Assembly: GCF_016583645.1 (NCBI RefSeq)
Contig: NZ_NRRL01000043.1
Location: forward strand, 1 to 37,285
Direction of reading: 5' to 3'
DNA from: Rhodovibrio sodomensis
Lineage (GTDB): Bacteria > Pseudomonadota > Alphaproteobacteria > Kiloniellales > Rhodovibrionaceae
DNA length: 37,285 bases
Below are positions 32,395-37,285 of the stretch, piece after piece (position 1 is the first letter of the stretch; each line of letters begins with the position of its first letter). The notes beneath the pieces were generated by a model. That model was not told where the DNA came from and ran no database searches. It saw only the letters and a program-made list of their open reading frames with translations. A program made the position numbers and the translations under genes.

Positions 32395-33183
32395 TTACGC
32401 GCCCTGCTTCGCGGTCTTGCCGCTCGGCTGGGGGCCGTAGCCTTCGGCCTCCGACTTGCGCATCGCGATCATGTAGATCAGGACGCCGAAGACGGCCTTG
32501 GCCACCACGTCCGCCAGGGAGTAGCCGACCTGGACGAACGTCTCGGCCGTGGCCCCGGTCAGGCCCAGCATCGGGAACAGGAACACGATCGGATAGAACA
32601 GCCACGCCCCCACGGTCAGGTAACGTGCCGCGTTGACCAGGCCGCGCGCCTCCGCGGGCTGCTTGTTCACGGCGTTGGTCAGGCCGATGAACAGCTCGTA
32701 GACGATCCAGGCGAACGGGATCATCGAGAGCACCCAGAAGGTCCACCGCGTGGCGTCGTCGGTGGCGACCTCGCCCGGATATCCCAGCACGATCATCAGC
32801 GCGGCGAGCAGGCCCAGACGGGTTGCGGTCTTGACCGTCTCGGCGCGCGGCAGCCGCATCACCAGGATCAGCTCGATCAGGAGCAGCGGCACCGTGAGCA
32901 GCCAGTCGACGTAGCGATAGGCGTCGTTGAACGGGGTGCCGGTGGCCTGCACCGCGCCGTCGGCGATGGTGTAGGCGGCGTCCCAGCTCTCCGCGATCCG
33001 GAAGTAGTGGTAGAACGCGATGAAGGTCACGAGGCCCGTGATCGTCATCGCCGTCTTGTAGGCCGGGGCCACCTGGTTGCGCCCGAACCAGAAGAACACG
33101 GTCGCGGCGCCCATCACCGCGATCGTGAACGACAGGAAGTTGTAGACCAGATTGTACTGACCCACGGAAAGCTCGATCGGCAT
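32395..33183 (-). CDS. Proteorhodopsin-type light-driven proton pump
   Basis: 262 residues with seven helices. Helix C has RYVDWLLTVPLLLIELIL with D93 (Schiff base counter-ion/acceptor), T97 and E104 (proton donor), the DTE motif of proteobacterial proton pumps. K229 in SLADVVAKAVFG binds retinal. H59 in FYHYFRI corresponds to the acceptor-partner His of proteorhodopsin. L101, at the position equivalent to proteorhodopsin 105, predicts green light absorption. ATG 33183 has a GAGAGG-like site upstream. crtY and blh lie downstream and supply retinal. It should pump protons outward across the inner membrane in light. The C-terminal tail (GYGPQPSGKTAKQ) is cytoplasmic. Confidence 0.97.
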   Translation of the reverse strand: MPIELSVGQYNLVYNFLSFTIAVMGAATVFFWFGRNQVAPAYKTAMTITGLVTFIAFYHYFRIAESWDAAYTIADGAVQATGTPFNDAYRYVDWLLTVPLLLIELILVMRLPRAETVKTATRLGLLAALMIVLGYPGEVATDDATRWTFWVLSMIPFAWIVYELFIGLTNAVNKQPAEARGLVNAARYLTVGAWLFYPIVFLFPMLGLTGATAETFVQVGYSLADVVAKAVFGVLIYMIAMRKSEAEGYGPQPSGKTAKQGA

Positions 33184-33461
33184 GGTGCAGCCTCTCTCTC
33201 GTTACGGGTCGATTGCCGCGCGTGCGGTCGGGATCGTCCGGCAGCCGGCGGCACGCGCGGCATGCAGCGCGGCAATGAGAGTGGGCGCCGGCGATAAAGT
33301 TTTGGAGTCCTAAAGTCGGAAAACTGAGTAACGTGGGTTAAGGTGAGCAACCGTGACGCAGGTGTCGCGCGCGCCGCCGTCGCACCTGGCCCCTGGCGCA
33401 CGTGGTCGGGCTTGGGCGGGCGGACTTGCAAATCGGGCCACGCTGATGCATCTGGCGGACG
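33184..33461. promoter_or_regulatory. Divergent intergenic region, rhodopsin and nucleotidase
   Basis: A 278-bp region between divergent starts. Its middle (about 33290-33350) is AT-rich compared with the rest (ataaagttttggagtcctaa) and most likely contains the rhodopsin promoter; no -35/-10 pair can be fixed with confidence. A light- or growth-phase regulator site is not visible. Confidence 0.35.
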
Positions 33462-34211
33462 ATGAGTGATCGCACGACCGCGCCCGAAGCGCCCGAAGCG
33501 CCCGAAGCGCCCGAAGCGTCGGCACCGGGCGGGCCCGACCCGGTCTGGCTGTTCGACCTGGACAACACGCTGTATCCCTACGCCTGCCGTCTGTTCGACC
33601 AGGTCGACCGGCGCATGGGGGAGTTCGTGGCGGGCTATCTGGGGCTCGACGCGCTCGAGGCGCGGGCGGTGCAGAAGCGCTACCTGCGCGACTACGGCAC
33701 CACCCTGACCGGGCTGATGCAGGTGCACGGGCTGAGCCCCGAACGTTACCTGTCCTACGTCCACGCGATCGATCTGTCGCCGGTCGAACCGGCCCCGCGG
33801 CTCGACGCCGCGCTGGACCGTCTGCCCGGGCGCAAGCTGATCTACACCAACGCCAACACCGGCCACGCCGATGCCGTGCTGACCCGGCTCGGGATCGCCC
33901 ACCACTTCGAGGCGGTGTTCGACATCGTCGCCGCCCGCTTCACGCCCAAGCCGCACCGCGAGCCGTTCGACCGCCTGCTGACTCAGCACGGCATCGAGCC
34001 GGACGGCACGGTGTTCTTCGACGACATGCCGCGCAATCTGGCCCCGGCGGCGGAGATCGGCATGACCACCGTCTGGGTGGAAAGCGACAGCGCCTGGGCG
34101 CGCCTGGAATACACCGGCGACGAGCCGTTCGTGCACCACCGTACGCGCGATCTGGCGGGCTGGCTCGACGCCTGTGCCGGCCGGGCCCCGGGCGAGGTCG
34201 CGAAAGCTTGA
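33462..34211 (+). CDS. Pyrimidine 5'-nucleotidase, HAD superfamily
   Basis: 249 residues. Motif I is WLFDLDNTLYPYACRLF (nucleophile D32, D34), followed by a helical cap, motif II KLIYTNANTGHADAVL, the motif III lysine near FTPKPHREPFDRL and motif IV VFFDDMPRNLAPAAEIGM. The order and the FDLDNTLYP start match the SDT1/PPN1-like pyrimidine nucleotidases, which dephosphorylate UMP/CMP and act in nucleotide salvage or detoxification. Residues 7-18 are four APE repeats from a 9-bp tandem repeat. It precedes dapD on the same strand, which is usual in Rhodospirillales. Confidence 0.93.
   Translation: MSDRTTAPEAPEAPEAPEASAPGGPDPVWLFDLDNTLYPYACRLFDQVDRRMGEFVAGYLGLDALEARAVQKRYLRDYGTTLTGLMQVHGLSPERYLSYVHAIDLSPVEPAPRLDAALDRLPGRKLIYTNANTGHADAVLTRLGIAHHFEAVFDIVAARFTPKPHREPFDRLLTQHGIEPDGTVFFDDMPRNLAPAAEIGMTTVWVESDSAWARLEYTGDEPFVHHRTRDLAGWLDACAGRAPGEVAKA
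33481..33516 (+). repeat. Four 9-bp tandem repeats in a coding region
   Basis: cgcccgaag occurs four times in a row, encoding AlaProGlu repeats at the nucleotidase N-terminus. The repeat unit is three codons, so changes in copy number keep the frame. Confidence 0.9.
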
Positions 34212-34349
34212 CCGGCCCCGGCGGCTGACGCATCGTCCGCGCGGTTTTGCGCCCCGGCCGCGCGCCTGTTCGCGCGCGGCGGACGCCACCCCGCCCGACC
34301 GCCCGCCGATCCGAGATACCGACCGTCAGCCACGGAGCTTAGAGCCGCC

Positions 34350-35207
34350 ATGAACCGCGAAGACCTGCAGCAGGCGATCGACCAGGCCTGGGAGCAGCGC
34401 GGCGAGATCTCGCCGGACACCACGGGCGTCACCCGCGACGCCGTCGAGCTCGCGCTGGACGGGCTGGATTCCGGCACCTACCGCGTCGCCGAGAAGGTCG
34501 ACGGCGCGTGGCAGGTTCACCAGTGGCTGAAGAAGGCGGTTCTTCTGTCGTTCCGCCTGTACCCGAACAAGACCATCCTGGGCGGGCCGCAGGACCAGAC
34601 GTTCGGCGAGGCGGCCTGGTTCGACAAGGTGCCCAGCAAGTTCGCCGACTGGACCGACAAGCACTTCCAGCAGGCGGGCTTCCGCGCGGTGCCCGGTTCG
34701 ATCGTCCGGCGCACAGCGTTCATCGCGCCCAACGTCGTGCTGATGCCGAGTTTCGTGAACGTCGGCGCGCGGGTCGACGGCGGCACCATGGTCGACACCT
34801 GGGCGACCGTCGGCTCGTGCGCGCAGATCGGCCGGAACGTCCACCTGTCGGGCGGCGCGGGGATCGGCGGCGTGCTGGAGCCGCTGCAGGCGAACCCGGT
34901 GATCGTCGAGGACAACTGCTTCATCGGCGCGCGCGCGGAAGTGGCCGAGGGCGTGATCGTCGAGGAGGGCTCGGTCCTCTCGATGGGCGTTTACATCGGC
35001 CAGTCGACCAAGATCGTCGACCGCGAGACCGGCGAGGTCTACCGCGGGCGCGTGCCCAGCTATTCGGTCGTCGTGCCCGGGACCATGCCGGGCAAGAACC
35101 TGCCCGACGGGTCGCCCGGCCCGGGACTGCACTGCGCGGTGATCGTCAAGCGGGTCGACCAGCGGACCCGCGACAAGGTCTCGATCAACGAGTTGCTGCG
35201 CACCTAG
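34350..35207 (+). CDS. dapD: Tetrahydrodipicolinate N-succinyltransferase
   Basis: 285 residues from ATG 34350. An N-terminal helical domain ([38 protein letters not shown]) precedes a left-handed beta helix of hexapeptide repeats ([60 protein letters not shown]) and a C-terminal [14 protein letters not shown] region. These are DapD signatures. It transfers succinyl from succinyl-CoA to tetrahydrodipicolinate in lysine and peptidoglycan synthesis. dapE follows 21 bp later in the same operon. Confidence 0.98.
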   Translation: MNREDLQQAIDQAWEQRGEISPDTTGVTRDAVELALDGLDSGTYRVAEKVDGAWQVHQWLKKAVLLSFRLYPNKTILGGPQDQTFGEAAWFDKVPSKFADWTDKHFQQAGFRAVPGSIVRRTAFIAPNVVLMPSFVNVGARVDGGTMVDTWATVGSCAQIGRNVHLSGGAGIGGVLEPLQANPVIVEDNCFIGARAEVAEGVIVEEGSVLSMGVYIGQSTKIVDRETGEVYRGRVPSYSVVVPGTMPGKNLPDGSPGPGLHCAVIVKRVDQRTRDKVSINELLRT

Positions 35208-35228
35208 CACGGCCCCACCTGTTCCGTC

Positions 35229-36371
35229 ATGACCCAGCCGCTTGACCCGGTCGCCTGCGCGCAGGAGCTGATCCGCTGCGAAAGCGTGACGCCGGCCGAC
35301 GGCGGCGCGCTGGATCTGCTGCACGACATGCTGGCGCGGCTGGGCTTCGAGTGCACCCGCCTGCCGTTCCAGGACGCGGGCACCGATCCGGTCGACAACC
35401 TGTACGCCGAACGCCAGGGGCCGGCCCCCAACGTCTGTTTCGCCGGGCACACGGATGTCGTGCCGGCGGGCGACCCCGAAGCCTGGAGCGTGCCGCCGTT
35501 CGCCGGCGCGCTGGTCGACGGCCAGCTGATCGGCCGCGGCGCGGTCGACATGAAGGGCGCGATCGCCGCCTGGGTCGCCGCCGTCTCCCGCATTCCGATG
35601 CAGGCGGGCACGCTGTCGCTGCTGATCACCGGCGACGAAGAGGGGCCGTCGGTCAACGGCACGCGCAAGGTGCTGCGCTGGCTGGCCGATCGGGGAATCG
35701 AGCTCGGCTGCTGCGTGGTCGGCGAGCCGACCAGCGGCACGCGCCTGGGCGACACCGTCAAGATCGGCCGTCGCGGCAGCCTGAACGCGACCATCGCGGT
35801 CTACGGCACGCAAGGTCACACCGCCTATCCCCAGCACGCCGACAATCCGCTGCATCGTCTGGCGGCGGCGCTGAACGCCCTGGCGCACGACCCGATCGAC
35901 GACGGCAGCGAGCATTTCGAGCCGACCCGCCTGCAGGTCACCAGCGTCGACGTCGGCAACCCGGCGACCAACGTGATCCCGGCCTACGTCACCGCGAACC
36001 TCAACGTCCGGTTCAACGACCTGTGGGATTCCTTCGCGATCGAGCGGTGGATCCAGGACCGCCTGGACCGGCATTGCCCGCGCAATTCCCTGGCGGTGCG
36101 GGCGACCGGCGAATCCTTCCTGTCGGCGCCGGGGCCGCTGTCGGACGCGCTGGTCGGCGCCTGCGAAGAGGTGCTGGGCGCCAAGCCGGAGCTCGGTACC
36201 GGCGGCGGCACCTCCGACGCGCGCTTCATCAAGGACGCCTGCCCGGTCGCCGAACTGGGCCTGAGAAACGCCACCGCGCATCAGGTCGACGAGCGCACCA
36301 GCGTCGACGACCTGTACCGCCTGACCGACGTCTACGAGGCGGCGCTCAAGCGTTTACTGGAGACCGGCTGA
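35229..36371 (+). CDS. dapE: Succinyl-diaminopimelate desuccinylase
   Basis: 380 residues, a typical M20 dizinc peptidase. H74 in CFAGHTDVVPAG, D107 in GRGAVDMKGA, catalytic E137 and ligand E138 in TGDEEGPSVNGT, then GEPTSG and the C-terminal RNATAHQVDERTSVDDL. The lid domain has KIGRRGSLNATI and GTQGHTAYPQHADNPLHRL. It removes succinate from N-succinyl-L,L-diaminopimelate, the step after DapC in the succinylase route for which DapD is the first enzyme. The stop is 2 nt from the next start at 36374, so the downstream membrane gene is co-transcribed. Confidence 0.98.
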   Translation: MTQPLDPVACAQELIRCESVTPADGGALDLLHDMLARLGFECTRLPFQDAGTDPVDNLYAERQGPAPNVCFAGHTDVVPAGDPEAWSVPPFAGALVDGQLIGRGAVDMKGAIAAWVAAVSRIPMQAGTLSLLITGDEEGPSVNGTRKVLRWLADRGIELGCCVVGEPTSGTRLGDTVKIGRRGSLNATIAVYGTQGHTAYPQHADNPLHRLAAALNALAHDPIDDGSEHFEPTRLQVTSVDVGNPATNVIPAYVTANLNVRFNDLWDSFAIERWIQDRLDRHCPRNSLAVRATGESFLSAPGPLSDALVGACEEVLGAKPELGTGGGTSDARFIKDACPVAELGLRNATAHQVDERTSVDDLYRLTDVYEAALKRLLETG

Positions 36372-36373
36372 CC

Positions 36374-36958
36374 ATGCTGCCGGTCCCGCCCGCCCAGGAG
36401 ACGCTGTCCGGCCTGTACGGCGCCTGGCGGCTGCTCCGGCGCGACCCGCAGCAGGCCATGGCCTGCTTCCGCGAGGATGCCGCGGGATTCTGGAACTCCT
36501 TCTTCGCCGCCGTCCTGGTCGCCCCCGGCTATGCCGTGCTGGTCGGCCTGCATCTGGCGGGCGGCGGGGTTTCGGCCGACTGGGCGTCGACCTTCCTGAT
36601 CCACACGGAAGCCTACGTCCTCACCTGGCTCGCGTTTCCGCTCGCGATGTTCTACCTCGCCAACGGGCTGCAGCGTCCGGAGCGGTGGGTACCGTTCGTG
36701 ATCGCGCTGAACTGGTCGAAGGTGATCCAGCTGGCGATCTACCTGCCGCTGTCGCTGCTGGCGGCGATCGGCTTCGGCGGGCCGCAGGGCTCCGCACTGA
36801 TCACCATGGTCGCGCTTGCGGTCGTGCTGATCTACCAGTGGTACGTCACCCGGACAGTTCTGCAGATCGACGGCCTGCCGGCCGCCGGCCTGACCCTCCT
36901 GGACTTCATCCTCGGCCTGTTCATCACCAGCACCGCCGACGCCGCGCTGGCGGGGTGA
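36374..36958 (+). CDS. Integral membrane protein of the dapE operon, 194 aa
   Basis: ATG 36374 starts 2 nt after the dapE stop. Five hydrophobic helices are seen (SFFAAVLVAPGYAVLVGLHL, AYVLTWLAFPLAMFYLANGL, VIQLAIYLPLSLLAAIGFGG, LITMVALAVVLIYQWYVTRT and a last TLLDFILGLFITSTAD). No catalytic motif is present. Similar proteins often follow dapE in Rhodospirillales (inferred from memory), but no function is known. Confidence 0.85.
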   Translation: MLPVPPAQETLSGLYGAWRLLRRDPQQAMACFREDAAGFWNSFFAAVLVAPGYAVLVGLHLAGGGVSADWASTFLIHTEAYVLTWLAFPLAMFYLANGLQRPERWVPFVIALNWSKVIQLAIYLPLSLLAAIGFGGPQGSALITMVALAVVLIYQWYVTRTVLQIDGLPAAGLTLLDFILGLFITSTADAALAG

Positions 36959-37285
36959 GGGCGAGGCGGCCGTAAACCGGGCTTCTGTAACGGGCCTCTG
37001 GTGGTCAACCCCCTTTCGTCAAAACCCCGCCGCCGGTGACTTGCTTCTGTCCGCAGTCGGCGCATCGGCCGCTGCTGTATGGGGTCCGGAACAGGACCGG
37101 CCGGTCAATCTAGGAACGCGCAGTGGCTTGGCCCTGCTCCCCGATTTGCGACCTGGCGGGATCCCGCGTCCCGGCGACGGGACCTCGGGGACGGAGTTGC
37201 TCGCTCAGCTCCCCGCCGCGTCTATGTTCTCCTTGTCGAACCGAGCCCCCGGCTCATGCCGGCGCCTCGAATCGGAAGGTGGTCT
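36959..37285. other. Right edge, no supported gene
   Basis: No coding frame with start and ribosome-binding site is convincing. GC-rich stems (for example tcccg...cggga near 37160-37185) could belong to an RNA, but the fold does not match any RNA family I could recognise. Confidence 0.3.

Noticed and set aside
34326..36281. 651-aa minus-strand frame
   Set aside because: Antisense of dapD and dapE.
36959..37285. Structured RNA (6S, RNase P or SRP)
   Set aside because: GC-rich stems exist, but none of the conserved sequence blocks of these RNAs could be found.

Overview
The window is high-GC alphaproteobacterial DNA. The best guess is a halophilic or marine Rhodospirillales/Rhodovibrio-like bacterium, inferred from the polA, dapD-dapE, NdufS6-type zinc-finger and CrtY/Blh/rhodopsin genes. 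This placement is not proven. The window has two parts: ordinary chromosome (about 1-1900 and 21750-37285) and a roughly 19.8 kb integrated island between them.

Left chromosomal edge (1-1944): the start of an IS4-like transposase that runs off the window, a 52-bp imperfect inverted repeat, a small membrane protein, a membrane-anchored coiled-coil protein, and a complete tRNA-Arg(CCG) on the minus strand.

Island (about 1904-21750): it is bounded by a 55-bp perfect direct repeat. The left copy is the 5' half of the intact tRNA-Arg plus 14 bp upstream; the right copy is an orphan tRNA 5' half. Both copies keep a sigma70-like tRNA promoter with 17-bp spacing, but the flanking bases have diverged, so the island seems to have brought its own tRNA 5' half and promoter. 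It holds a tyrosine recombinase, a two-gene unit with a ribbon-helix-helix-like protein and an unknown protein ending in a four-cysteine motif, a 250-bp region with five copies of a 13-bp repeat next to an AT-rich stretch (candidate origin), a thermonuclease-like protein, an Xre regulator, an mscL remnant, a VPLPA-CTERM surface protein, a cytoplasmic subtilisin-like protease facing a zinc-ribbon miniprotein, a frameshifted methyltransferase, a lipoprotein, two pRiA4b ORF-3 family proteins, a 26-residue hydrophobic ORF with a C(UUCG)G hairpin, a PAS_5 protein behind an McrA-like HNH endonuclease, a serine recombinase with an altered C-terminus, and an AT-rich 836-residue HsdR_N-like nuclease fused to a P-loop NTPase. 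The orphaned host tRNA promoter points towards that last gene. The nuclease-NTPase and the HNH gene make this look like a mobile defence-carrying island.

Right chromosomal part (21750-37285): a DUF4412-like secreted protein, a hemolysin III family protein, a membrane protein, a lipoprotein alpha/beta hydrolase, an ABC ATPase, a CHCC zinc-finger protein, DNA polymerase I, a retinal/rhodopsin set (blh, crtY and a proteorhodopsin-type proton pump, all on the minus strand), a pyrimidine 5'-nucleotidase, and dapD-dapE plus a membrane protein. crtY and blh overlap by 4 bp and would make beta-carotene and cleave it to retinal for the rhodopsin. A perfect 18-bp hairpin separates the rhodopsin gene from crtY-blh. 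Five GC-rich palindromes of one family sit between genes in this part and none was seen in the island.
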